Both the position numbers and the translations under genes were made by a program. The notes under the pieces were generated by a model. That model searched no databases. It saw only the letters and a list, made by a program, of their open reading frames with translations, and was not told the origin of the DNA. Of a stretch of DNA of 64,000 bases, positions 8,495 through 17,272 are shown one piece after another. The stretch is from Paenibacillus sedimenti (lineage in GTDB: Bacteria > Bacillota > Bacilli > Paenibacillales > NBRC-103111), in the NCBI RefSeq assembly GCF_014534655.1, contig NZ_JACVVD010000017.1:32927-96926 (forward strand). Reading direction: 5' to 3'. Position 1 is the first letter of the stretch, and each line of letters begins with the position of its first letter.

Positions 8495-9294
8495 GCTTGC
8501 TGCAGCTCCGAAATATTAGCAAGTCCTATCCGAAGCAAACGGGTTTATGGAAAAAAAATGAAGCCCTTCAGGTCCTGGAGGACATTTCATTTGAGCTGGA
8601 AGAAGGGGAATGTTTGGGCATCGTTGGTGAAAGCGGCTCGGGAAAAAGCACGTTATGCAAGCTAATTCTAGGCTTGGAGAAGCCTAGTGGAGGAATGATC
8701 CGTTTCCATGGCGCAGATTGGCATCAAACTTCGCCAAAGCAACAACATACGCTGCGTAGAAATCTTCAGGCCGTATTTCAGGATAGTTATCATGCGCTCA
8801 ATCCGCGTATGAAAGCGGGTCAAATCATCAGCGAGCCGATTCGCAACTATGAGCGTTTATCTGCCAGGGAGATGAAGATCAGGCAAGTTGAACTGCTTGA
8901 GGCTGTAGGTTTGGGCGAAGAAGACTTGAACAAATTCCCGCATCAGTTTAGCGGGGGACAGCAGCAGCGGTTAAACATCGCAAGGGCATTGGCACTTCGC
9001 CCCAAGCTCATCGTGTTTGATGAAGCCGTCAGCAGTCTCGATGTGCTGATTCAAGCGCAAATTTTGGAGCTGCTCCAGGATTTGGCGGACAATTACGGAC
9101 TTGCTTATATATTCGTCACGCATGATATCAAGGCGGCCTGCTTTATATCCGACCGATTAATCGTTATGGATCAAGGCAGAATAGTCGAGAGGCTGGATAA
9201 CATGGCGCACATTGAGGAACTGCGTCACCCCGCATCACGCAGACTGCTCGATTCACGATTGGCAGAGCATCCCGGAGATAGGATGCAAGGATAG
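8491..9294 (+). CDS. NikE-type ABC transporter ATPase
   Basis: This is the second ATPase subunit (267 residues): Walker A GESGSGKS, Q-loop AVFQDSYHALNPRM (typical of the OppF/NikE branch), signature FSGGQQQR, Walker B LIVFDEAVSSLD, H-loop VTHDI. It starts at a GTG that overlaps the previous stop codon, with AGAAGGGGG upstream, and closes the operon. Walker B carries the variant DEAVSSLD seen in NikE rather than DEPTSALD. No clear terminator was found in the 120 bases after the stop; a weak hairpin (CCCTCA/TGAGGG, 9359-9385) lies just before the next gene. Confidence 0.85.
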   Translation: MSLLQLRNISKSYPKQTGLWKKNEALQVLEDISFELEEGECLGIVGESGSGKSTLCKLILGLEKPSGGMIRFHGADWHQTSPKQQHTLRRNLQAVFQDSYHALNPRMKAGQIISEPIRNYERLSAREMKIRQVELLEAVGLGEEDLNKFPHQFSGGQQQRLNIARALALRPKLIVFDEAVSSLDVLIQAQILELLQDLADNYGLAYIFVTHDIKAACFISDRLIVMDQGRIVERLDNMAHIEELRHPASRRLLDSRLAEHPGDRMQG

Positions 9295-9413
9295 GCAAGT
9301 TTACAAGCACTAAGAGACATAGTTGGAAACACATGGTAAAATATTTATGAAGTTGTAGCCCTCAATCCATAATACGTTCTGAGGGGGATAAGAGTGTGTG
9401 GAGGCGACGAATT

Positions 9414-10811
9414 ATGATGGTGAGAAAAAAACGGGTGGCGCTACATTTAATACTTTCCCTAATGGCATGTTTAACAGGGACGATCCCGATTGAGGCCAGT
9501 AATAATGCTCTTACTATTCGGGTGGATGGGGAGCCCGTCACTTTTGCCCAGAAGCCGTTTATTGAAGACGGGACCACGCTTGTCCCCTTTCGTCCCTTGT
9601 TTGAAAAGATGGGTTGGCAAGTTGATTGGGATCCCCAAACGAGGAAAGTCATTGCGGCAGGAGACGGTTTAAAGGTTGAAATGACGCCGGGCGTGAATGC
9701 CGTTGATGTGAACGGGGAAGACGCAGTACTGGATAAAGCTCCTGCAATTGTGAACGGAACGGTCTTCGTTCCGCTGCGGTTTGTTGGAGAAGCCAGTGGA
9801 AGAAAGGTTACCTGGATCGAACGATTGCATACGGTAACGATCGGCGAGCCTAAACTTTATCCCATCCAGCATCATGGGAAATATGGATTAGTCGATCACC
9901 ATGGTCAAAGGGTAATGGATGTCCCATATTCGTCGGTGTTACCTTTCTCCGAAGGCTTGGCGCAGGTCTGGAATGCTGCAGAAGACGGCAATGGCTCGGG
10001 TTACATCGATGATAAAGGCCAATTAGTCATTCCGCGCCAATACTACGAGACGGCTCCCTTTTCAGAGGGATTGGCCTACGTCACCGTATTAATCAAGCAA
10101 GATGTGAAGAAGCACCAATATATTGATACTACCGGCAAGGTAGTCATGGAGCCGGATATTTTGTTCGGAAGTCAATTTCATGAGGGATTGGCCGCCGTTG
10201 CCGTTGCTGCTCACAATGATAACGGGTATACCTATGGCTACCTGAATGTAAAAGGAGAATTTGCAATCTCCCCTCATTTTGATTTCGGCTACGATTTTTC
10301 TGAAGGTCTCGGAAGAGTAAAGAATGGCGATAAATTTGGCTTTATCGATATAACGGGAACATTGGTGATTGAAACAAAATTCGACGATGCCTGGGACTTC
10401 CATAACGGATTAGCTCCGGTTAAAATCGGAGAGAAATGGGGGTATATCGACAAACAAGGAAATTGGTCGATTCCGCTGCAATACGAGAATGCACAAGCGT
10501 TCTCGGAAGGTCTCGCTGCCATTCGAACAGGGAATAAGTGGGGTTATATTGACAGCAAAGGTAAGCTTGTCATACAGCCTGCTTTTGAAAATACCAAGCC
10601 ATTCGCCAGCGGTCTCGCAGCGGTTCAAATCGGTGATTGGGAATGGGGCTATATCAACAAAAGAGGAGAGGTCAAGATAAAACCGACTTATTATTTAGCG
10701 GAACCTTTTGCAGCGGGAATCGCGAATGTTCGTGTGGGCTGGGAAGGGGAAGGACCGGATTCTGGGTACATTGACATAAATGGAAATTACATATGGACCC
10801 CTAGCCGATAG
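9414..10811 (+). CDS. Secreted WG-repeat protein with copper-amine-oxidase-like N-terminal domain
   Basis: This exported protein of 465 residues has a signal peptide (basic MMVRKKRVALH, hydrophobic LILSLMACLTG, cleavage near IEAS). Residues about 30-145 are a copper amine oxidase N-like 'stalk' domain, seen as two TLVPFRPLFEKMGWQVDWD / FVPLRFVGEASGRKVTW units. The rest is a chain of about seven WG repeats, each with the pattern GYIDxKG...I....F....F..GLA.V. Such proteins are cell-surface binding scaffolds in Paenibacillus; the ligand is unknown. ATG 9414 is chosen over GTG 9396 because GGAGG ends 9 bases before it; ATG 9417 is also possible. It is probably transcribed on its own, not with the importer. 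Confidence 0.85.
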   Translation: MMVRKKRVALHLILSLMACLTGTIPIEASNNALTIRVDGEPVTFAQKPFIEDGTTLVPFRPLFEKMGWQVDWDPQTRKVIAAGDGLKVEMTPGVNAVDVNGEDAVLDKAPAIVNGTVFVPLRFVGEASGRKVTWIERLHTVTIGEPKLYPIQHHGKYGLVDHHGQRVMDVPYSSVLPFSEGLAQVWNAAEDGNGSGYIDDKGQLVIPRQYYETAPFSEGLAYVTVLIKQDVKKHQYIDTTGKVVMEPDILFGSQFHEGLAAVAVAAHNDNGYTYGYLNVKGEFAISPHFDFGYDFSEGLGRVKNGDKFGFIDITGTLVIETKFDDAWDFHNGLAPVKIGEKWGYIDKQGNWSIPLQYENAQAFSEGLAAIRTGNKWGYIDSKGKLVIQPAFENTKPFASGLAAVQIGDWEWGYINKRGEVKIKPTYYLAEPFAAGIANVRVGWEGEGPDSGYIDINGNYIWTPSR

Positions 10812-10830
10812 ACGTTTCTTAAAGTTAAAA

Positions 10831-10872
10831 ACACAACAACTCAAATTCGATGAGTGTGTGGTGCTTTTTTTT
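10831..10872 (+). terminator. Terminator after the WG-repeat gene
   Basis: An imperfect stem with bulges (…AACTCA / TGAGTGTG…) is followed by eight T starting at 10865, 20 bases after the stop codon. Confidence 0.6.
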
Positions 10873-10934
10873 CGACTTCCATCCCCGGCTTTAACGCTGA
10901 TGTTGTCTTCCTAACAGGCAATACGCTAGGCTAG

Positions 10935-11060
10935 GCGAAGGATGCTATAACGCTAACCAAAGCAAGATACGTGAAGCTGACGGTCTTGAAAGCAACTGAG
11001 GGCGGCGATTCGGCGGCCCTCATTTACGAGTTCGAGGTAAACGGGCTCGAGTATCAACCC
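10935..11060 (+). pseudogene. Remnant of an F5/8C (discoidin/CBM32-like) domain
   Basis: The frame directly after a TAG at 10932 reads KDAITLTKARYVKLTVLKA, then TEGGDSAALIYEFEVNGLEY. This is the characteristic last two strands of a discoidin-type carbohydrate-binding module (RYVKL...A...YEFEV.G). No start codon, ribosome binding site or upstream domain remains, and a terminator-like hairpin follows directly. It is therefore the last ~40 codons of a vanished secreted glycosidase gene. Similarity is by pattern; no database check was possible. Confidence 0.7.
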
Positions 11061-11061
11061 A

Positions 11062-11105
11062 AAGAACGTCTCTGTTCGCATATTCATGCGTTCAGAGGCG
11101 TTCTT
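11062..11105. terminator. Strong hairpin between the F5/8C remnant and the P-type ATPase gene group
   Basis: A 13-bp stem with one G-T pair (AAGAACGTCTCTG / CAGAGGCGTTCTT) and an 18-base loop has only short T runs on both sides. It sits six bases beyond the end of the minus-strand gene group and also just after the plus-strand remnant, so it may serve both. Confidence 0.65.
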
Positions 11106-11110
11106 GCTTT

Positions 11111-11374
11111 TCATCTGATTCGTGGAAAATTAATCCAACCTAGAAGGTTGAGCCGTGACTTTTTCCCCTTTTCTCTGACTTGGCCGATAAATTCACCTAG
11201 AAATTGCTCCCATTTTAAACCAATCTCTTTTTTGGCGCCATCGTTCTCAAGTACGGTTCTTACACTCTGGTTTAATGCTGTTTCCAAATGAGCTAATGCT
11301 TCCTTAAGATGAAAATCTATATTCTGTTCCATTACAATTATTGGCTCCTCACCTATCAGATCACTTTTCGCCAT
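11111..11374 (-). CDS. Small hypothetical protein, last gene of the P-type ATPase group
   Basis: This is a soluble protein of at most 87 residues, predicted helical (DFHLKEALAHLETALNQSVRTVL). It has no recognised domain. The ATG at 11374 overlaps the stop of the preceding small gene by 14 bases but lacks a good ribosome binding site; the ATG at 11332 (73 residues) has GAGGAG 12 bases upstream. Co-transcription with the ATPase gene is likely from the tight packing. A helical cytosolic partner or regulator of the pump is conceivable, but nothing in the sequence proves it. Confidence 0.55.
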   Translation of the reverse strand: MAKSDLIGEEPIIVMEQNIDFHLKEALAHLETALNQSVRTVLENDGAKKEIGLKWEQFLGEFIGQVREKGKKSRLNLLGWINFPRIR

Positions 11375-11621
11375 CCAGCAATGCGATTTCTTTATCCAGC
11401 TGCCGTTTCATTCTTTCAAACTGGGCTTCAGCCACAATATCTTCCACTTCTTCCCGGGCGATTTGCAGCATGGATCTGGCGCGCTGGAACAAGCCGGCGC
11501 CACCCTGCATGCCGGCTTCGGCAATAGGCTTCAAGGTGGATTTGGCAATGGGGAGCAAGGCGGAGGCCGCAACGGTGAGTGCAGTACCGATAATAATTTT
11601 GTCTATATTTTTTTGTATCAA
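11361..11621 (-). CDS. Small DUF5132-like membrane-associated protein
   Basis: The product has 86 residues. A single small-residue-rich hydrophobic segment (KIIIGTALTVAASALLPI) is followed by an amphipathic stretch and a charged, coiled-coil-like tail (AREEVEDIVAEAQFERMKRQLDKEIALL). The layout resembles the DUF5132-type proteins that I recall beside large cation ATPases; this is from memory and unverified. It starts at TTG 11621 with AAGGGTGA well placed, 45 bases after the ATPase stop, so it is probably in the same operon. The 61-residue protein encoded at 16518 on the other side of the pump has the same plan, so the two may be paralogues. Confidence 0.65.
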   Translation of the reverse strand: MIQKNIDKIIIGTALTVAASALLPIAKSTLKPIAEAGMQGGAGLFQRARSMLQIAREEVEDIVAEAQFERMKRQLDKEIALLDGEK

Positions 11622-11666
11622 CGTTATTCACCCTTCGAAAAAAGTTTATTTCGAGTGCTGCGGTTG

Positions 11667-14600
11667 TTAAGCCGCAGCACTCACATACTCGCCCATGGAC
11701 GGCTGTAACTTGTGTTCTTTCGTTCTTGAAATGAGGGAAAGAACCGGTTTGGACAACAACGATACAGATCCGGCTACCCCTAGGATTGGAACCCAATGCC
11801 CGATCGAGAGTGGTGCGGTATGGAAGAACCCGGCTAACGGCGGTACGTACAAGGCTGCAAGCAAAGCTAGCCAGGAGATGCCCAGTGCACCAAGCAAAAA
11901 CCGATCCTTGGTCCAATCGCGAATCGTTTCTTCCGATCCCTCTTGACGCCATGAGAAGGTTTGAATCAATTGACCAGCCACCAGCGTCGCGAACGCCATG
12001 CTTTGCGCAACCGGAACAGGTGCCCCGGCAGCAATACTTGCCGCAAATAAGCCTATTGAACCTAATCCCAGAAGAACTCCTCTGGTGATTACTTTGCGAT
12101 ACAATTCCTTATCGACGATGTCGGTCCGCTTCGTTTGTTTCGTCTTATTTCCCGGATTGACTGCCAGAATCATTGCGGGCAAAGCATCCGTCAGCAAATT
12201 CATCAGCAAGATTTGAATGGGAACTAACGGAATCGGCAACCCGACCATGACAGCGGCGCTGGTTACAATAATCTCGGCTAAATTCCCGGTCAATAAGCAG
12301 CCCAGCGCTTTGCGGATATTGCCTATAATCGTGCGGCCTTCTTTGACGCCTTCCACAATCGTTCCAAAATGATCTTCGGTCAAAACCATATCTGCCGTTT
12401 CTTTCGTAACCTCAGTTCCCGTTCGCCCCATCGCAATCCCTACATTGGCTTGCTTGATGGCAGGGGTATCGTTGACGCCGTCGCCGGTCATGGCGACAAT
12501 GTGCCCGCGTTTCTGAAAGGCAGTCACGATGCGAAGCTTATGTTCCGGCGTAACTCTGGCAAAAATAGATATTTGATCCACGATTCGCACCAGCTCATCG
12601 TCCGATATACGTTCAAGTTCATGTCCGGTTAAGACGTTCTCACTACCCGTATAAATGCCAAGCTGCTTCGCGATAGCAATAGCCGTAATCGGGTGATCGC
12701 CGGTAATCATGACGGGCTTCACGCCTAACTCCAAAGCCTCGCGGATGTTATGCTCGACTTCGGGTTTTGGAGGATCCATCATCCCTGCCATGCCTACATA
12801 AATCAGTTCCTTTTCGTCCATTCCCTCTTCATTGGCATGTTCATCGATTTTCCGGTAGGCGAAAGCAAGGACACGTAAAGCATCCGATGACAGCTTGTCA
12901 TTCTGCTGCAAAATCAGCTGTTTGTGCTCTTCCGATAAAGGATAAATTTCACCATTTTTTTGATATCGGTTACTGTGGCGAAGAATGGTTTCTACTGCAC
13001 CTTTAGAGAACACATAACATTCCTGCTCGGACTGCGAGTCTTTACAAACAACGCTCATTTTGGCAGTACCCGAGTCGAACGGGATTTCCAATCCGCGATG
13101 CCAGTGGGACATATCCTTCTCCCACAGACCGGTTTTTGCTGCCAGGGAGAGAAGGGCTCCTTCGGTCGGATCGCCTTTGGTGATCCATCGCTCATTTTCC
13201 TGTTCGAGCTTACTGTTATTGCATAGCAGACAGATCTGAAAGATCCGTTTCAAATCAGGATCATCCCCGATATTGTGCTGATCTTGCGTTCTCGGCAGGT
13301 TGGCGGAAGCGGCTGCCACCTCGGGAATGACTTCCTCAAACGAGCCTATAGGTTCATACCCTTCGCCGTTGATGGTCCATGACCGGTTAACCGTTGCAAG
13401 TGCCTTGACCGTCATTTCATTTTTGGTTAAAGTGCCGGTCTTATCCGTGCAAATAATCGTTGTTCTTCCCAATGTTTCCAAAGAAGAGAGCTTCCGAATC
13501 AACGCATTTTTCTTCGCCATGCGGAAAATGCCTGCGCTGAGTGCGATGGTAATGGTTACAGGCAGCCCTTCCGGAATCGCTGAAGCCGCTAGTGTAATGG
13601 AAGTTGTAATCATCTGCGTAATCGGGATGCCTCGCAGCAGTCCGGTTAAGAAGACAAGCCCCCCGGCCACAAGAGCGCCTTTGACAAACTTTTTACTTAT
13701 AGAAGTTACCTTCGCCTGTAAAGGCGTGACCTCTTTTTCATGATTTTTTATAAGGGACATTAAATGGCCCATTTCGGTTTGCATGCCTGTTCGCACAACA
13801 ATGCCAATCCCTTTGCCACCGCACACATCGGTTCCCATGAACAGCATATTTCTTTGCTCGGACAAGGAACAATGTTCCGCCAAAGGTGATTCGTTTTTTT
13901 CGACAGGCAGTGATTCGCCTGTTAGAGCGGCCTCGTTGACACGCATGTTCCATGAGTTTATCAAACGGATATCGGCAGGGACTCGATCCCCGGCTTCCAG
14001 GCATACGATATCTCCCGGAACCAATTCCGCAGCCGACATTTCCGCTTGCTCCCCGTCTCTGATTGTTTTGCAAGCCGGCGGTTGAAATTGATTCAGCGTC
14101 TCGACAACCTTTTCGGCTTTTCGCTCCTGAATCGTCCCAATGGCAGCATTTGCGAGCAGGATGGCCCCCATCGCCACGCCATCGAATACGCCTCCAGTAA
14201 ACAGCGCAAGCACGGATGTGCCGAGCAGGATCAGCGTTGTAAATTCCTTGAACTGTCCCAAATAGGAGATGAGCCAGGGGGTCCCCTTTTTAATGTCAAG
14301 CCGATTTGCACCATAACGGTTTCGAAGCGAAATAACCTGATCCGATGTCAGACCAAGCCGCTCTTTGACGTGGAATTTTCCGGTAACTTGCTCACACGAA
14401 AGGGCGTGCCATACTGGGGCTTCTGAAGCAGCCGCAATTTCCGGATGATACATATTGGCTGATGCAGGCGGGAATGCTTCGCTTATTTTTTTCGATCGGG
14501 ACATAAAGACAAGCGATAACGCATCCGCAGCCAAATTGACAACCGGTGCGCTTATCATGCCAAACGTCGCCAAAGCGCTTCCTAGTAAATTCCATTTTTT

Positions 14601-16346
14601 AGTGACGGAAGCATGTTCATTTACGGTTTGATCGATGATCCCGGCGTATTCGGCGCTTTCCTGAATACTTTTCAGCTCATCGACGGAAATGGACGGTAAC
14701 CCGGCTTCTTTAAAAAAGGAATTAACCGGAGTTGACTCTGTACTTGCGACAAATAATACTTCCTCGCCATGCTGCTGCATAACGGCGATTTTTTCAATCA
14801 CTTCACCTTGCTCAAGTAGTAACCAGCTTATGTCCATATCATGTTTCAAGAGCAGGTCATTGCTTATTTGCAAACTATTATGTAATAACTGAACGCGCCA
14901 ACCTTTTTCGATAAAGGAAGCTGCCGTTAGGCCATGCTCATTCATAGCGGTTTCTTGATGTCTGACTAGCAGACCCAAGCATTCGCCGCCCTTAGCTCCA
15001 TGTTTTCCTACAAACAGGACAGTGCTGCCCTTTTTCAATAGTCTTTTTGCTTTTAGTTCGTATGGCGTGCAATCAATGCCATGTTCCTGAAGATATTTGA
15101 AGCTGCCGAGCATAACACGGTTATCGTTTATTTTTCCTATGATACCTTGCTCTTCTTCCTCCACATGAAAAGCGGTGCGAATCGTACGGCACGTTTGTTT
15201 TGCCTTGTTCCATATATCTTCTTTCCAGGGATGGCTGCTTTTTGCCATTAATGACGCTGCATAACAAACGATTTTATCCGCATCTTCTTCATTCGATGTC
15301 ATACATTCTATTTCTTCAATTTCCGGAGGGTCAAAAAGAAGTGAAGAATCTTCGATCAAGATCGTTTTCGTACGTGCAAGCTGAGATAACGATCCTTTTG
15401 CCGGAATTGCGTAATGTCTTTCATCGGAAACAAGTTCAGCTTGATTCCATGCACATTTGGCAGGTATGGTCATAGGCCGCGGGTTTGCAGCCAAAAGAAC
15501 AGCGATAGCACGCAGCGGATTTCGGGTAACAGCCCACGTAACTCCGGCCGCAACGATCCCTATTTTGCCGGCCTTCTCACTGTATGCTTGAATATCCGGC
15601 GATAAAGAAATGTCTTGCTGCCCTTTTAGGACAGAATGACTTCGTTTCCAGTTCACGTATTGCAAAATGCTAAGTCCGGCTAGCACCACCAAATTCTCAC
15701 GTACAAGGGCGAGTGCCAGCGCACTTGTTCCTAAAATGAGGTCGGAATTGAGTTGTTTCTTTTCCGAGAAATTTTGAATTCCCCGCTTTAAGAAGGGGTA
15801 ACCCGTGACTACTGACACAAGAGCTGACAAGTAAAAAGGCGCTGGGCTTCTGGCTAACGCCGAACGTCCCATGAATAATTGCTTCGCTCCCAGAACAGCC
15901 AGTCCACCCATGGATAATGCTAACGGGAGGGGGATTTTTTCTGCGGATTTCTTCATATCCGGGTTTGGCAACTGAGGGAGAACTCTGATATCATCAGGCA
16001 GCTCAAGGTCAACATCGCTTGCAGCGGCTACTTCCTGCTTGACCTCTTCCCTAACGGAAACACCCTTGTCACAAGCATGGACTGGGGCATTCTGTATGAT
16101 GACTTGCTCTTCAATCTTTCGGATCATCCCGAAAATGTCTTGGCTTGTCATCCGCATTTCGTCGTAAAGAAGCAAAAGTCTGCCTGTAAGAAGACAAGGC
16201 TCTGCTTTGTAAATCCCTTTACATGCCCGGAATGTTTGAACAAGAAGTTCAGCCGTTTGTTTGTTTCCTTGCAGGCCGCAGATTTCCATGCGTATTCTCC
16301 CGGGTAAGACGCGGACAAACCGATCCTTGTTTCGTGATGAAGACAT
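11667..16346 (-). CDS. Giant P-type ATPase: inactive P1B-like half fused to an intact P2-like cation pump
   Basis: This 1559-residue membrane protein has an HMA-like N-terminal domain (about residues 8-85) without the CxxC metal site. Residues about 130-620 mimic a complete P1B pump but lack catalysis. The phosphorylation motif position reads EDSSLL (332-337) instead of DKTGTL, although the HP pair (372-373) and a G-I-I-G nucleotide-domain pattern (401-404) remain. TGD and GDGxND are replaced by LLHNS and VASTE. Residues about 645-1540 are a full pump: TGES 809-812, PEGLP 925-929, DKTGT 968-972 (Asp968), KGDPTE, ITGDHP, TGDGVND 1287-1293. Membrane residues N1355/E1358 and N1383/T1386/D1387 match calcium-pump site positions, suggesting Ca2+ or Mn2+ export. 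The size recalls mycobacterial CtpH/CtpI. ATG 16346 has GGAGAG upstream. Confidence 0.9.
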   Translation of the reverse strand: MSSSRNKDRFVRVLPGRIRMEICGLQGNKQTAELLVQTFRACKGIYKAEPCLLTGRLLLLYDEMRMTSQDIFGMIRKIEEQVIIQNAPVHACDKGVSVREEVKQEVAAASDVDLELPDDIRVLPQLPNPDMKKSAEKIPLPLALSMGGLAVLGAKQLFMGRSALARSPAPFYLSALVSVVTGYPFLKRGIQNFSEKKQLNSDLILGTSALALALVRENLVVLAGLSILQYVNWKRSHSVLKGQQDISLSPDIQAYSEKAGKIGIVAAGVTWAVTRNPLRAIAVLLAANPRPMTIPAKCAWNQAELVSDERHYAIPAKGSLSQLARTKTILIEDSSLLFDPPEIEEIECMTSNEEDADKIVCYAASLMAKSSHPWKEDIWNKAKQTCRTIRTAFHVEEEEQGIIGKINDNRVMLGSFKYLQEHGIDCTPYELKAKRLLKKGSTVLFVGKHGAKGGECLGLLVRHQETAMNEHGLTAASFIEKGWRVQLLHNSLQISNDLLLKHDMDISWLLLEQGEVIEKIAVMQQHGEEVLFVASTESTPVNSFFKEAGLPSISVDELKSIQESAEYAGIIDQTVNEHASVTKKWNLLGSALATFGMISAPVVNLAADALSLVFMSRSKKISEAFPPASANMYHPEIAAASEAPVWHALSCEQVTGKFHVKERLGLTSDQVISLRNRYGANRLDIKKGTPWLISYLGQFKEFTTLILLGTSVLALFTGGVFDGVAMGAILLANAAIGTIQERKAEKVVETLNQFQPPACKTIRDGEQAEMSAAELVPGDIVCLEAGDRVPADIRLINSWNMRVNEAALTGESLPVEKNESPLAEHCSLSEQRNMLFMGTDVCGGKGIGIVVRTGMQTEMGHLMSLIKNHEKEVTPLQAKVTSISKKFVKGALVAGGLVFLTGLLRGIPITQMITTSITLAASAIPEGLPVTITIALSAGIFRMAKKNALIRKLSSLETLGRTTIICTDKTGTLTKNEMTVKALATVNRSWTINGEGYEPIGSFEEVIPEVAAASANLPRTQDQHNIGDDPDLKRIFQICLLCNNSKLEQENERWITKGDPTEGALLSLAAKTGLWEKDMSHWHRGLEIPFDSGTAKMSVVCKDSQSEQECYVFSKGAVETILRHSNRYQKNGEIYPLSEEHKQLILQQNDKLSSDALRVLAFAYRKIDEHANEEGMDEKELIYVGMAGMMDPPKPEVEHNIREALELGVKPVMITGDHPITAIAIAKQLGIYTGSENVLTGHELERISDDELVRIVDQISIFARVTPEHKLRIVTAFQKRGHIVAMTGDGVNDTPAIKQANVGIAMGRTGTEVTKETADMVLTEDHFGTIVEGVKEGRTIIGNIRKALGCLLTGNLAEIIVTSAAVMVGLPIPLVPIQILLMNLLTDALPAMILAVNPGNKTKQTKRTDIVDKELYRKVITRGVLLGLGSIGLFAASIAAGAPVPVAQSMAFATLVAGQLIQTFSWRQEGSEETIRDWTKDRFLLGALGISWLALLAALYVPPLAGFFHTAPLSIGHWVPILGVAGSVSLLSKPVLSLISRTKEHKLQPSMGEYVSAAA

Positions 16347-16517
16347 CCTTCTCTCCTATCCCCGTGCTAAACTCAACCCGGATAATTTGGTCTGGTTATT
16401 ATTCACAACCGAAATTGAAATATTCCATCGTTTCATGAATTTTTTTACAATATCTTAACGTATAAAATTTTCAATTATTGGAATTATTTAATTCATTAAC
16501 TTGTGGAGGGATTGTAA

Positions 16518-16703
16518 ATGAATAAATCACTATTCGGCATTATTCTGGGTTCTGCGGCAATTGCTCTTGCTATGTCCCCGAAAGGGAGAAAAGCCGCACG
16601 CAAACTTGCGGTTAAAGGAACAGGGGCATTCCTCGATATGAAGGATCAAATCAAAGAGGCCGCTCAGCTTCAATCCGTGCTTAGAGACAGCAAGAGAGAA
16701 TGA
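16518..16703 (+). CDS. Small membrane-associated protein divergent from the P-type ATPase
   Basis: The product has 61 residues: a short hydrophobic, small-residue-rich segment (FGIILGSAAIALAMSP) followed by a basic amphipathic region (KGRKAARKLAVKGTGAFLDMKDQIKEA). It shares this plan with the protein encoded at 11361-11621 on the far side of the pump gene. GGAGGG lies well placed before the ATG. It is transcribed away from the ATPase gene from a shared 171-base AT-rich gap, so the two may be co-regulated. The function is unknown; a small pump regulator or membrane organiser is one idea only. Confidence 0.7.
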   Translation: MNKSLFGIILGSAAIALAMSPKGRKAARKLAVKGTGAFLDMKDQIKEAAQLQSVLRDSKRE

Positions 16704-16707
16704 GAGA

Positions 16708-16778
16708 AGCCGATTGTCTAATGTTAGTTAATGGAAAATATTTTCAACACACAAACCAAAGATTTTCTGGACAATCGG
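16708..16778. repeat. Widely spaced 9-bp inverted repeat
   Basis: CCGATTGTC at 16708-16716 and GACAATCGG at 16770-16778 are perfect inverted copies, 53 bases apart, just after one small gene and before the next. There is no T tract, so this is more likely an operator pair or an RNA long-range stem than a terminator. Confidence 0.5.
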
Positions 16779-16819
16779 GCACAATCTTACTGTGAGATAC
16801 AAAAAAAGGAGCGATGAAC

Positions 16820-17182
16820 ATGTTACAGGGCGGTTCTTTATGGGCAGGTCTTATTTCCGGAGGGTTATCTCAATTCCAGGATACGAGAGATTTAACGACC
16901 GGACACATGAATGCAAAAGAATATACGGTCAAAACGACGGGTAACGTGACCGGAGCTCTTGGCGTAATGGCAGGTATTGAATATGGAGCGATGCTTGGAA
17001 CGACGGTATTACCTGGAGTAGGGACAGTTGTTGGGTCGATTGTCGGTGGGTTAGTGGGTAACAGTTTGGGTCATTCGCTCGGAACGCAAGCCGGCAATGC
17101 GCTTGTTAATAATCGTTTATTGAATAATGTAACGAAGTCGGTAATGCCATCTTCAGAGAATGGGTCAGCACATCAAGTATAA
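16820..17182 (+). CDS. Glycine-zipper membrane protein
   Basis: The product has 120 residues with a long central stretch of small residues arranged G-x3-G (MAGIEYGAMLGTTVLPGVGTVVGSIVGGLVGNSLGHSLGTQAGNAL). This is typical of glycine-zipper helices that pack or oligomerise in membranes. There is no signal peptide; flanks are polar. The ATG at 16820 is preferred because AAGGAG ends 8 bases before it; the ATG at 16814 is only 2 bases away from that site. It follows the small divergent gene at 16518 and precedes a terminator and ppk. No specific function can be given. Confidence 0.7.
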   Translation: MLQGGSLWAGLISGGLSQFQDTRDLTTGHMNAKEYTVKTTGNVTGALGVMAGIEYGAMLGTTVLPGVGTVVGSIVGGLVGNSLGHSLGTQAGNALVNNRLLNNVTKSVMPSSENGSAHQV

Positions 17183-17215
17183 GCATGATTCCTAATAAGG
17201 AAGCATCTTCTATCA

Positions 17216-17246
17216 CTCGCTAACTCTACAACTATAGCGGGTTTTT
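17216..17246 (+). terminator. Terminator before ppk
   Basis: A 7-bp stem with one wobble pair (CTCGCTA / TAGCGGG) is followed by five T. It separates the glycine-zipper gene from ppk. Confidence 0.65.
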
Positions 17247-17272
17247 CTCTATTTTCATAAGAAAGGTAAGAT

